Source: Aphodosoma sp045600865
GTDB lineage: Bacteria > Bacteroidota > Bacteroidia > Bacteroidales > Paludibacteraceae
Length of the DNA stretch: 64,000 bases
Assembly: GCA_045600865.1 (NCBI GenBank)
Contig: JAZRYS010000168.1
Location: 1 to 64,000, forward strand
Reading direction: 5' to 3'
Shown here: in pieces, positions 17,429-26,117 of the stretch
Position numbering within the stretch: position 1 is the first letter of the stretch
How the letters are laid out: each line of letters starts with the position of its first letter
Translations under genes and position numbers: made by a program
The notes under the pieces: generated by a model
What the model was told of the DNA's origin: nothing
Databases searched by the model: none
Seen by the model: the letters and a program-made list of their open reading frames with translations, nothing else

Positions 17429-18550
17429 TCAGTTGATTAGCATAGGCATAATGAGGTTCAGCAGATTTTCGTTCTCTCTCTGTTCAAAAGGAAGGAAAAT
17501 GGCAGGACGAGAAGAGTCTGCAAGCTGGATACGTACAGTTTGATGTTCGATGCTTGCAAGTACCTCAGCAACCTGTGGTCCACGAAAACCTATCGTCATC
17601 TCGCTGCCATTGTATTGGCAAGCCAGTTCCTCACGGCCAGAACGCGATGTGTCAACGTCCTGTGCGGTAAGTTCGAGGACATTCTCGTATACATGGAATT
17701 TGATGAGTTGCGTAGCCTGGTTGGAATAGTTAGATACACAGCGCAGAGCATTACGCAAAGTTTCATTTTCGATAATGAGTTCATAAGGGTTGTCCTTAGG
17801 AATTACACCATTATAGTTAGGATATTTACCCTCAATCTGACGGCAAATAACAGTTGCTGAATCAAGTTGGAATATGATATTCTTCTCATCGAAAATCACA
17901 AAGGCAGGGGTTGTATCGTTAGGAGAGATAAGTCCCTTCAATAGAATAGCAGATTTCTTAGGCAAGATAAACGAACGAGGAGTCTCACTTTTGATGTTTG
18001 TGAAACTCTGGCGCGAGAGCTTGTGAGCATCTGTGGCGACACATGTAAACATTTCAGGAGTGAAATCGAAATAAACGCCAGTCATTGTAGGGCGGATTTC
18101 GTCTGTGGCGGTAGAATTGATAGTTTTTGAAACACTCGTGAGAATGACATTTGCAGGCACTTGGATAGAGTCACGTTCTGTATTGATGTCAATTGGCTGT
18201 GGATATTCATTGCCACTCAATGCAATACAGTTAAACATGCCCGTTGAACTCTTTATGAAGACCTCAAGATTGTTCTCATTGATTTCAATCTCGATAGGCT
18301 GTTTAGGCATGTTTTTTACAGTCTCGACGACAATATGAGGCAGTGCTATCGAAAGATGTGCGCCTGTACTATCAATCTCTGTTGAGGTGATGATGGTATT
18401 CTCCAAGTTAGAACCAATGATAGTCAGTTTCGTGTCGTCTATCTCCATGAGAATATTCTCAAGGATAGTAATGACATTGTTTGGAGCAACGGCTCTGTCT
18501 GCCATCTGGAGGCAGTTAAGCAAAGTAGAACTTGATATCTGGAATTTCAT
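17429..18550 (-). CDS. dnaN: DNA polymerase III subunit beta (sliding clamp)
   Basis: A 373-residue beta clamp composed of three similar domains. The N-terminus MKFQISSSTLLNCLQMADRAVAPNN and the C-terminus ending in IFLPFEQRENENLLNLIMPMLIN are characteristic (the family usually ends MPMRL/MPM). It encircles DNA as a dimer and holds polymerase III on the template. It lies 29 nt downstream of gyrB. dnaA is not in the window, which is unlike the dnaA-dnaN pairing of many bacteria. Confidence 0.96.
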   Translation of the reverse strand: MKFQISSSTLLNCLQMADRAVAPNNVITILENILMEIDDTKLTIIGSNLENTIITSTEIDSTGAHLSIALPHIVVETVKNMPKQPIEIEINENNLEVFIKSSTGMFNCIALSGNEYPQPIDINTERDSIQVPANVILTSVSKTINSTATDEIRPTMTGVYFDFTPEMFTCVATDAHKLSRQSFTNIKSETPRSFILPKKSAILLKGLISPNDTTPAFVIFDEKNIIFQLDSATVICRQIEGKYPNYNGVIPKDNPYELIIENETLRNALRCVSNYSNQATQLIKFHVYENVLELTAQDVDTSRSGREELACQYNGSEMTIGFRGPQVAEVLASIEHQTVRIQLADSSRPAIFLPFEQRENENLLNLIMPMLIN

Positions 18551-18579
18551 AATTTAAGTTATTATCTATGGTTAAAAAA

Positions 18580-20544
18580 TTAAGCATCAATGTTAGCGTA
18601 AGTGGCATTTTCCTCGATGAACTTGCGGCGAGGTTCAACGTCGTCACCCATGAGCATTGAGAATACCTGATCAGCCTCTGCGGCATTTTCAAGAGTGACA
18701 CGCTTAAGCGTCCTGTTTTCAGGATTCATTGTAGTTTCCCACAGCTGCTCAGAGTTCATCTCGCCAAGACCTTTATATCTTTGCTGCTTTATGCCACCCT
18801 CCTGACCTTTGCCATATTTCTCTACAAAAGCAAGACGCTGATCTTCTGTCCAGCAATATTCCTTGACGGTACCACCCTTGTTCTGGCAGAGATATAGAGG
18901 AGGTGTTGCAATATAAACATACCCATTCTCAATAAGTTCACGCATGTAGCGGAAGAAGAAAGTCAGGATAAGCGTTGCAATATGTGCACCATCCACATCG
19001 GCATCTGTCATGATGATGACTTTATGGTAGCGCAACTTAGAGAGATTAAGAGCTTTAGGGTCGTCAGCTGTTCCAATGGTAACGCCAAGAGCAGTATAGA
19101 TGTCCCTGATAGTTTCAGAAGCAAAAGCTTTATGCTGCATAACCTTTTCGACATTCAGAATCTTACCGCGTAGAGGCAGGATTGCCTGATAGTGACGTTC
19201 ACGACCTTGTTTTGCAGAGCCCCCTGCAGAATCTCCCTCGACAAGGAAAAGTTCGCACAAAGAAGGATCTTTCGAAGAGCAGTCTGCCAGTTTTCCAGGC
19301 AAGCCTCCTCCCGAAAGAGGTGATTTGCGTTGTACCATCTCGCGAGCCTTGCGGGCAGCATTACGCGCTTGTGCTGCAAGGATAACCTTTTCAACGATAG
19401 TCTTGGCCTCAGTAGGGTGCTCCTCAAGATAGTTTGTCAGAGCCTCGCCAACTGCCTGGTCAACCATACCTGCCACCTCGCTGTTACCAAGCTTTGTCTT
19501 GGTCTGCCCCTCAAACTGAGGTTCTGCCACCTTTACAGAGATGACTGCCGTAAGTCCCTCGCGGAAGTCATCACCAGATATCTCAACCTTAGCCTTCTCC
19601 AGCATCTTGCTGTCGTCGGCATATTTCTTGAGTGTTCTTGTCAGTGCACGGCGGAAACCTGCAACGTGAGTACCACCCTCAATGGTGTTGATATTGTTTA
19701 CATACGAGTGCAAGGATTCGGTATATCCATTGTTGTATGTCATGGCAACCTCAATAGGAGTGCCATACTTGTCAGTATTGATATGGATTACATCTCCAAC
19801 GATTGCCTGGCGGGAGCCATCAAGGTATCTTACGAATTCCCTGAGGCCATTTTCCGAATAGAAGCGTTCGCACTTAGGCTCAGGCATTTCTTCACTGGTC
19901 CTGTCATCCTTCAGATTCAAGGCAATGCCGGCATTCAGGAAAGCCAGCTCACGCAGACGTGCAGCCAGGATCTGATATTGATAGACAGTTTCCGAGAAAA
20001 TCTCTGCATCTGGATGAAAAGTTACTGTAGTGCCTGTTTCTGTGCTATTGCCAATAACAGTGACCGAGTTCAGCGGCTTGCCCTTGGAATAGTCCTGCGC
20101 ATGGATTTTCCCATCACGGCGAACTTCGACATGCAAAGAGTCGGAAAGTGCGTTCACGCAACTGACTCCTACACCATGAAGACCACCAGAGACTTTATAT
20201 GAGCCCTTGTCAAACTTACCACCTGCATGCAGCACTGTCATGACAACTTCAAGAGCCGAACGGCCTTCCTTCTTGTGGATATCTACAGGAATACCACGAC
20301 CATTATCCTTTACTGTAATTGAATTGTCCTTGTTGATCGTGACATAGATATCCGTACAATACCCTGCCAACGCTTCATCAATCGAATTATCCACAACCTC
20401 ATACACAAGATGATGCAATCCCTTCACGCCAGTGTCTCCAATGTACATAGAAGGGCGTTTGCGCACAGCTTCAAGACCTTCAAGCACCTGAATCCTATCA
20501 GCACCATACTCCTGCGAAGCCTGGTTTTTCTGTTCTTCTTCCAT
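18580..20544 (-). CDS. gyrB: DNA gyrase subunit B
   Basis: A 654-residue GyrB. The GHKL ATPase domain has VDNSIDEALAGY, DNGRGIPV and GGLHGVG. The transducer domain follows, and the Toprim domain has LVEGDSAGGSAKQGR and MTDADVDGAHI. The C-terminal segment has RYKGLGEMNSEQLWETTM. The protein is shorter than E. coli GyrB because it lacks the extra C-terminal insertion, as usual outside Proteobacteria. The promoter is about 30-60 nt upstream of the ATG and contains repeated TTATCCATA boxes. It leads the gyrB-dnaN-prmC-recX group. A paralogous ParE cannot be strictly excluded, but the motifs and the dnaN partner support GyrB. Confidence 0.95.
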   Translation of the reverse strand: MEEEQKNQASQEYGADRIQVLEGLEAVRKRPSMYIGDTGVKGLHHLVYEVVDNSIDEALAGYCTDIYVTINKDNSITVKDNGRGIPVDIHKKEGRSALEVVMTVLHAGGKFDKGSYKVSGGLHGVGVSCVNALSDSLHVEVRRDGKIHAQDYSKGKPLNSVTVIGNSTETGTTVTFHPDAEIFSETVYQYQILAARLRELAFLNAGIALNLKDDRTSEEMPEPKCERFYSENGLREFVRYLDGSRQAIVGDVIHINTDKYGTPIEVAMTYNNGYTESLHSYVNNINTIEGGTHVAGFRRALTRTLKKYADDSKMLEKAKVEISGDDFREGLTAVISVKVAEPQFEGQTKTKLGNSEVAGMVDQAVGEALTNYLEEHPTEAKTIVEKVILAAQARNAARKAREMVQRKSPLSGGGLPGKLADCSSKDPSLCELFLVEGDSAGGSAKQGRERHYQAILPLRGKILNVEKVMQHKAFASETIRDIYTALGVTIGTADDPKALNLSKLRYHKVIIMTDADVDGAHIATLILTFFFRYMRELIENGYVYIATPPLYLCQNKGGTVKEYCWTEDQRLAFVEKYGKGQEGGIKQQRYKGLGEMNSEQLWETTMNPENRTLKRVTLENAAEADQVFSMLMGDDVEPRRKFIEENATYANIDA

Positions 20545-20571
20545 GAAAATATCTTTCCTTTTTTCAGGCTA

Positions 20572-20603
20572 CAAAGTTACGAAAATTTATCCATACCCAC
20601 AAA
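20572..20603 (-). promoter_or_regulatory. gyrB promoter
   Basis: On the minus strand TTTG (20603-20600) and TAACTTTG (20579-20572) are separated by exactly 20 nt. One TTATCCATA box (20587-20595) lies in the spacer and another (20607-20615) just upstream, 20 bp apart. Confidence 0.8.
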
Positions 20604-20669
20604 GAATTATCCATATTATTTTCCACTTTTTTTCATAGGCAGTTGTTAAATATTTATCCGAAAAAACCA

Positions 20670-20699
20670 TTGTGGCATCGTTATTTATTCGTATCTTTG
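20670..20699 (+). promoter_or_regulatory. Promoter of the repeat protein/barrel gene pair
   Basis: TTG at 20670-20672 and TATCTTTG at 20692-20699 with a 19-nt spacer match the Bacteroidota consensus. The ATG follows 22 nt after the -7 box. Confidence 0.75.
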
Positions 20700-20721
20700 C
20701 GGCCGTTATTTATCATAAGAA

Positions 20722-22386
20722 ATGCATCGTCATATATATATACTCACACTTGTGATGGTTCTTTTGCATCCTGTCATGCTGTTTTGCAAAAATACCAGTG
20801 ATTCAATATCATACGACACTATATACAATCCCCTTTGTGATGGCGAATCTGTCTATTTGAATGATTCGCTCATCAATACAGCCGGTACGTATTATGGATA
20901 TGAATTATTGCAAGACAGCAGCCGTCACTATATTTGCGTCGTCATAGATGTCTATCCGTCATACGAAGATACTGTCAGGGCATCAATATGTGCAGGAGAT
21001 ACATTCAGATTATATGGTTTCAACGCCTCAAAACCCGGTACATATACTCAATATAGACGCACAAGACTTGGTTGCGATAGCAACACCACTCTCGTCTTGT
21101 CGGTCGGAGAACCAATCAACGACACTATCCGTGCAACGACATGTTCAGGACTGCCATATACAGGTTTCGGGTTCAACGAATCCTTGCCGGGTACATACAC
21201 ACATTACGGTGTTTCAAAAAACGGCTGCGACAGCAATGTGACACTTGTACTTTCAGTAGATACTGATTATAATGATACAATCTGGGCAACAGTGCGTTCT
21301 GGCGAAATCTATTCCCAGTTTGGTTTTGAGGAATATGAGACTGGAACATACGTCATGTCCGTAAAGACCGTTCTCGGTTGCGACAGCACGACCACACTCA
21401 TCCTTACTCAGGACATAATTGACACGACATTGGACATCGTATTATGTCCTGGCGACACTTTCTGGTTGGACGGCATACCTTATTTCACCCCTGACACATA
21501 TTACTGCATCTCTTCTTTTGGCAAAGAAGTCTGTCCTTATCATGTCATAATCAACTTCAGTTACACGTCTGGAGCATCGATTCAGGTTACAGATGCCACA
21601 CTCTGTGCAGACGAAGGAATACTGGAAATACCATATACATTTACATCTGATGTTCCTGCTCAGACAGCCTCAATACGCTTTATTTCAGGCATATTCAAAG
21701 ACATAACAGGAATACCTCTCTATTCTGACAGTACTGTTCTTTCAGTAACCGTGCAGGAACCTTCGTCTGATTCAACTAAATATCCGCGTCCGGATTCATA
21801 TAATGCTGTACTGACCATCGACAATGGCGTATGCTCTCCTGTATCTGCAGAATTCAGGTTTGATATTCTCTACCCATCATGGCTAATTCACCAGAAATGG
21901 AAAGACGTACTAATGGTGATGAACGAGCATTACAATGGCGGATACACCTTCACTGCATTCCAGTGGTATAAAGATGGGGTGAAAATGGAGGGCGAGAAGA
22001 ATGCATACCTTTATGTGCCGGAATTCTTGGATCTCAGTTCAGAATATTGCGTTGAGTTGACCCGCGAGGATGACAACAAGACTATAAAGACATGTTCAAT
22101 GATACCAGAGATGCGAGACAGTGGTTATGTCGAATATGCCAACCCATTCCTCACAGTCTATCCTACAATCGTTGAACACGGCGAGGCAACAGTGACCGTA
22201 AGCACTAACTCCAGAGGCGAGTACTGGGTATATACCCCAACAGGCAAGTTGATTGAATACAACACATACGATGCTGGCGAGGGCGAGACATTCCAACTGA
22301 GACTGCCATACGTTTCTAACGTATATTTCATAAAATTCAAGACTGATGACAACACTACGAAAACTGAACGCATCATTGTTCATTAG
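20722..22386 (+). CDS. Exported repeat protein with GTY...GCDS repeats and T9SS-type tail
   Basis: A 554-residue protein with a signal peptide (residues about 1-23). From about residue 32 to 280 there are about five imperfect repeats of about 50 residues. The pattern is DTI-x-A-x-C-x-G-x(6)-G-F-x(5)-GTY-x(9)-GCDS-x(2)-TL-x-L. Repeats 2-4 are the clearest; the first and last are degenerate. Such repeats occur in large Bacteroidota adhesin-like surface proteins. An Ig-like/SprB-type stretch and a C-terminal T9SS-like tail (FLTVYPTIV...VYTPTGKLI...VSNVYFIKFKTDD) follow. It has its own promoter. Its end overlaps the next gene by 41 nt, so the two products probably work together. Surface adhesion is an inference. 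Confidence 0.8.
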   Translation: MHRHIYILTLVMVLLHPVMLFCKNTSDSISYDTIYNPLCDGESVYLNDSLINTAGTYYGYELLQDSSRHYICVVIDVYPSYEDTVRASICAGDTFRLYGFNASKPGTYTQYRRTRLGCDSNTTLVLSVGEPINDTIRATTCSGLPYTGFGFNESLPGTYTHYGVSKNGCDSNVTLVLSVDTDYNDTIWATVRSGEIYSQFGFEEYETGTYVMSVKTVLGCDSTTTLILTQDIIDTTLDIVLCPGDTFWLDGIPYFTPDTYYCISSFGKEVCPYHVIINFSYTSGASIQVTDATLCADEGILEIPYTFTSDVPAQTASIRFISGIFKDITGIPLYSDSTVLSVTVQEPSSDSTKYPRPDSYNAVLTIDNGVCSPVSAEFRFDILYPSWLIHQKWKDVLMVMNEHYNGGYTFTAFQWYKDGVKMEGEKNAYLYVPEFLDLSSEYCVELTREDDNKTIKTCSMIPEMRDSGYVEYANPFLTVYPTIVEHGEATVTVSTNSRGEYWVYTPTGKLIEYNTYDAGEGETFQLRLPYVSNVYFIKFKTDDNTTKTERIIVH

Positions 22387-23350
22387 CATTGCTTTGCTGT
22401 TGTGTCAGTCGTTGAACGCACAATGGCACCACACCGTTTTCCATGGATTCTACCTGCAAGGCGGTTTTGCAGGACGCATGTACCATTCTCCGAAAGATGT
22501 AAAGGCCCTGAATGGTTCAGGGGTTACGGTAGGCTACTCCTACGAATATGACCGGGAATCCTTTGCCGTGAATACAGGTGTGGGTTTCCACTGGCAGCGT
22601 GTGTCGAACTCTCTTCCTGATTACTCTGCCACTCGCGAAGGCATGTACGATTCAGAGGGAGAGATGTTCACTCTTCGCTACTGTTTCAACAACCGCATTG
22701 AACACGTCACCACATGGAGATTGGAGGTTCCGGCATTCATAGGTTTCAAGCAACGTAAAATCTTCTGTTTCTTCGGTCCTATAGCTGGGGTTGAGTTTCA
22801 CGAACAGGTGAGCCAGAATGCCAACATCTCCACATCGGCTGAATATCCGTTTGGGATTGTGCCGCTGACAGCAATGGATGTCCATGGCCTGCATCTGAAT
22901 GCCCAGAACATTGCAGAGAACTCTGCCTTCAAGATTCGCCCCTGGCTGGCATTTCATCTTGAAGTCGGCGTCAACCTAAACCGCACTGTCCGTCAAGGTT
23001 ATCGCAAGGAATCGCCAATCCAGCTCCGCTTCTCGCTTTATGCTGACTATGGCTACAACTTCGACGACCTGATTACTAAAAACAAAAACCTTGAACCATA
23101 CCAAATCGATAAGGATTATCCATACGATTTAAGCAGGATTAAGGCTTACCCATATTCCGAGACAAATCAGTATTCAGCCTCATGGGTTTCAAGATTCACT
23201 GTCGGTGCTCGCGCAACGCTTCATTTCAACAACGACGTAAAAAAGACGTATGGCCGCAACCATAAATACGCCCACGGCAAGATCCGCTCCGTCAACAAAC
23301 GCAAAAAGCCATCGCAGTACAAATCATCATCGTTCCGGAAGAAACGCTGA
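22346..23350 (+). CDS. Probable outer-membrane beta-barrel protein
   Basis: A 334-residue protein. The signal peptide is MTTLRKLNASLFISIALLLCQSLNA, which supports the start despite a 41-nt overlap with the preceding gene. The body alternates aromatic and polar residues in strand-like runs (FYLQGGFAG, GVTVGYSYEYDRESFAVNTGVGFHW, SLYADYGYNFDDL, SRFTVGARATLHF), as in outer-membrane barrels. A basic tail of about 35 residues (rich in K, R, H and S) follows. I recognise no specific family. Close coupling with the repeat protein suggests an anchor or assembly partner; this is inference. Confidence 0.65.
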   Translation: MTTLRKLNASLFISIALLLCQSLNAQWHHTVFHGFYLQGGFAGRMYHSPKDVKALNGSGVTVGYSYEYDRESFAVNTGVGFHWQRVSNSLPDYSATREGMYDSEGEMFTLRYCFNNRIEHVTTWRLEVPAFIGFKQRKIFCFFGPIAGVEFHEQVSQNANISTSAEYPFGIVPLTAMDVHGLHLNAQNIAENSAFKIRPWLAFHLEVGVNLNRTVRQGYRKESPIQLRFSLYADYGYNFDDLITKNKNLEPYQIDKDYPYDLSRIKAYPYSETNQYSASWVSRFTVGARATLHFNNDVKKTYGRNHKYAHGKIRSVNKRKKPSQYKSSSFRKKR

Positions 23351-23356
23351 TTGATT

Positions 23357-23440
23357 CAAATCGGTCATTGGAATCATTTCATGACTTTGTCAATGCCGTT
23401 ACACAAAGTCATCCATTATTTTTCACCCAATGGCCATTTG
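23357..23440 (+). terminator. Nested hairpins between convergent genes; contains a REP-like arm
   Basis: ATGACTTTGT (23381-23390) pairs perfectly with ACAAAGTCAT (23403-23412), then CCATTATTTTTC follows. An outer imperfect stem joins CAAATCGGTCATTGG (23357-23371) to CCAATGGCCATTTG (23427-23440). The same 15-mer arm recurs at 28,395-28,409. The hairpin extends into the 3' end of the convergent gene. Confidence 0.6.
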
Positions 23441-25081
23441 TGGAATGACCTTCCCAGCGGTATCCCAAAATCTTTATTTCTCGTTTTATGGTTGCTTCCG
23501 AGACCTTTAGTTTTTTGCTCAATTCTTTCCTCGAAATAAACGTATTTTCCTCTATATATTTTGCAACACTTTTTTGACGCTTAGTTAATTGATTGTCCGC
23601 ACATTGCCCATTATCATTTAGAGGGTCATTTAGAGGGTCATTTTTACCACTGTTTGCATCATCGTTGGCGGTATCATTACCTCCATTAATATTCCAGTTC
23701 CCATCTATCTCAGCAATCAGTTTCTCCTCCTTTAGATGATTCATCACTGTTTCGGGCACTTTCTCTTCCTCACCTCTGTTCACAAAATACAATCCCATCA
23801 GATCAAAAATCACCAAGGGATTATCATCACTGCGGATTTCCTGTTGCATACGCACCAGTTTCACCAGTTTAGGGTATCTCAATTTTGAAAAGAATGTCAG
23901 GCTCACCTGATAGTTATCCGTTCCATCAAACGAAGGCATCTGTTTACCGTCCATTATGCAGTTTGCAAACATCTTGTCTATTCCTTGTCCAGATCGTTCC
24001 ACGAGTCCGGTTTTCTGAAGTACTTCAGCAAGACGTTTCTGTCTCGGCGTGCTGCTTACCGTCAGAATATTATCCAGAGTGACACCGATAGGGAATCCTC
24101 CTGGATTGACGATTGTCAGTTCCTCTGGAGACTGTTTGATAAAAACACTGCTTTGAATCTGCATTGATCTGTGAGTCAACGAATTCAAAATAGCCTCGCG
24201 TACACTATCCTCGTTGAATGCCAGAATATCGTGCATATCAAGCCCCACTCTCACATGCTCCATAGGATTCGAGAGAGGCTGATTCAGAAATTCCCAGACT
24301 TTATATACTCCCACAAATAGTGGATGGACAAACTCCTTCCGTGCAGTATATGTAATCGATGCTTTGTTTTTCCTATATTCCACCACGACTTCATATTGAG
24401 GCAGCAATCGGTGTATTATCTCCTTTTTGCCAAGTAGCATCAAAGCCGCATAATTCAATCTTCCGTTTTCCAGCAATTCCAAATCTGTCAGCACTTGTTC
24501 CGTAGGCAACTGCTTGAACGAGGGATTCTTCTGCTTTTCTGCATACTTTATCTTCATCACATTTATAGCCTCTTCGTCAAGGTCATCAATATTCAGTCCC
24601 TCACATATCTTTGCCGAGAAATCTGGTTCCTGCTCATTCAGTATCTTACGCATTTCGTCATCTGACATCTCCCTCAGGCTTTCACCAATTCGCATCAATG
24701 GAACACCTTCAAATTTCAGCATTTTGCCTATAGGTCTTGACGGAATATTGAACACTACCACCCTCTTGTCTTCGTCAAAATATTCCTTTATATCAACACG
24801 GATCCCGTGATATTTGTATATAGCATCTGCCAATGCGCCCAGATTCCCCATTTCGTATGATGTGCCGACAATTTCGTGAGGTCGTTTGTCTGCCATACCG
24901 AACACCAGACGACCTCCTTTTTCATTAGCCAAAGCCGCCACATAACCAAGAATGCAATGTCTGCGGTCCTTAGGATCTTTATGTTCCCCACCATTATAAT
25001 TAAAATTTCTTTTCGCCTCCTTGAATTCTATGTGACCTCGCTCTCCTTGAGCAGTTTCAGTCTTTCCAAATATTCATTCAT
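23409..25081 (-). pseudogene. AlbA_2/Schlafen-domain ATP-binding protein, frameshifted near its N-terminus
   Basis: The intact frame (23409-24941, 510 residues) starts inside the AlbA_2 domain. Going upstream on the minus strand, the same frame continues without stop as GHIEFKEAKRNFNYNGG...RHCILGYVAALANEKGG. This is the conserved start of the domain and has no start codon of its own. The expected N-terminus (ATG at 25081, MNEYLERLKLLKESE) is in another frame and runs into TAG at 25028. One extra base at about 25037 (GG to GGG) would join them into a protein of about 557 residues. The remainder has a divergent ATPase-like domain (COG2865 type) and a C-terminal winged helix (RKELSKKLKVSEATIKREI). 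Relatives are thought to act as regulators or in defence. It may be a true mutation or an assembly error. Confidence 0.8.
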
Positions 25082-25159
25082 AACAGATTTTATTCTGACA
25101 GTTATATTGTAAAAGTATGTAAATAACTACTTTTTGTGTCATGCTCCTAAATCAACCTA

Positions 25160-25191
25160 CGAAGGTACGAACATTTTTTTGACATGACAAA
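25160..25191 (-). promoter_or_regulatory. Promoter of the AlbA_2 gene
   Basis: On the minus strand TTTG (25191-25188) and TACCTTCG (25167-25160) are separated by exactly 20 nt; the -7 box has one mismatch to TAnnTTTG. It lies about 80 nt before the ATG at 25081 and supports that upstream start. Confidence 0.6.
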
Positions 25192-25279
25192 ATCTTTCGT
25201 CAGAAAATTTTGGCCTTTGACAAGAAGGACAAACTACAGGCTGCGTTTCGTCTGAAAATATGACAGACACAGAGGAATC

Positions 25280-25336
25280 GCAAGAGCCCCTGATTCGGCC
25301 TTTTTGTACCGATTCTTATTGGGGCTCTTGCTTTTG
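25280..25336 (+). terminator. Orphan plus-strand terminator-like hairpin
   Basis: GCAAGAGCCCC (25280-25290) pairs perfectly with GGGGCTCTTGC (25321-25331), then TTTTGTTT follows. An inner TCGG/CCGA stem is also possible. The T-run orientation is plus, but no plus-strand gene precedes it. The 25,082-25,280 stretch has no ORF; it holds a near-identical 14-mer pair (25195-25208 and 25246-25259) and a weak -7-like TACTTTTTG at 25128. Confidence 0.5.
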
Positions 25337-25365
25337 TTTATGCTAACCTTACTTCTGAGTTTATT

Positions 25366-26115
25366 TCACTTGATGACTTTAAGTTTTTGCAATGGTATGA
25401 GCATCGCATTGCCTCCAAAATAAAGCGGCTTAACTATTACTGTTTGATAGCCACTGAGAGACAAACGAAATTCAATCCTCACTACATCACTTGCATTTTC
25501 AACAACAAGCGGATTAAGTACTTTATACTGTTTCAGATTATTGTTTAACAATTCATTTCCAAACATTTCCTCGGTAAGATAAGCAAACGGAGTCGTCCCA
25601 AGGTATTGAAAATCCGGAATACTACCCTGCGTTTTATAGATTATCCTATATTCCACTGTTACCCCATCATATTGCGGTTTATGAGCATAGGATAATAACG
25701 AGCCAACACCATACGCAAAAACATTATATATTTTCACGTCAGAAATAGGCTTCTCCTTTGAAATCTTATCATCAATCCTCTGCCTCAATGTGGATTTCTC
25801 TACAGCGTCATCTAAAATAGACTTGCCATTTGATTCTTTATCTTCTCCATCTGTTTCGGACACTGAATCAAATGTATTCCTTTTTGGTTTAGTCATTTTA
25901 AATTCTTCATATTTTCCATCATCATACAATACAGCAGAAACATCATTTTTCAAAACATAAGTTTCCACTCCGTTTTCTGCAATGTATATGATTTCGGTAT
26001 CAGTCACAGATTTTATAGATACATTTTCAATCTTGTCACCAGATTTTTTCAGAATTATTCCAGCATTCAAAAGTACAGGGAAGAGGACGAATAAGGTGAA
26101 AACTATTCGTTTCAT
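25366..26115 (-). CDS. Exported protein with PEGA-like C-terminal domain
   Basis: A 249-residue protein with signal peptide MKRIVFTLFVLFPVLLNA. Residues about 20-60 (ILKKSGDKIENVSIKSVTDTEIIYI...) look like a small beta domain of the kind that follows signal peptides in Bacteroidota exported proteins. An acidic linker follows. Residues about 150-245 (VEYRIIYKT...YLGTTPFAYL...VVRIEFRLSLSGYQTVIVKP) match the C-terminal region of the next gene upstream in the operon (VEWRVISKT...YLETTPYEGT...LVQIEVKVSKKGYYTQTRKYD). This is a PEGA-like beta-sandwich. It lies 2 nt from that gene, so they are co-transcribed. No enzyme motif is visible; function unknown. Confidence 0.75.
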   Translation of the reverse strand: MKRIVFTLFVLFPVLLNAGIILKKSGDKIENVSIKSVTDTEIIYIAENGVETYVLKNDVSAVLYDDGKYEEFKMTKPKRNTFDSVSETDGEDKESNGKSILDDAVEKSTLRQRIDDKISKEKPISDVKIYNVFAYGVGSLLSYAHKPQYDGVTVEYRIIYKTQGSIPDFQYLGTTPFAYLTEEMFGNELLNNNLKQYKVLNPLVVENASDVVRIEFRLSLSGYQTVIVKPLYFGGNAMLIPLQKLKVIK

Positions 26116-26117
26116 AA

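Noticed and set aside
19330..20202. 290-residue plus-strand ORF antisense to gyrB
   Set aside because: Lies wholly inside gyrB, which is certain; no promoter or motif.
25280..25331. Terminator of the 249-residue envelope protein gene (25366-26115)
   Set aside because: On the minus strand the hairpin is followed by GATTCCTC, not by T; the T-run is on the plus side only.
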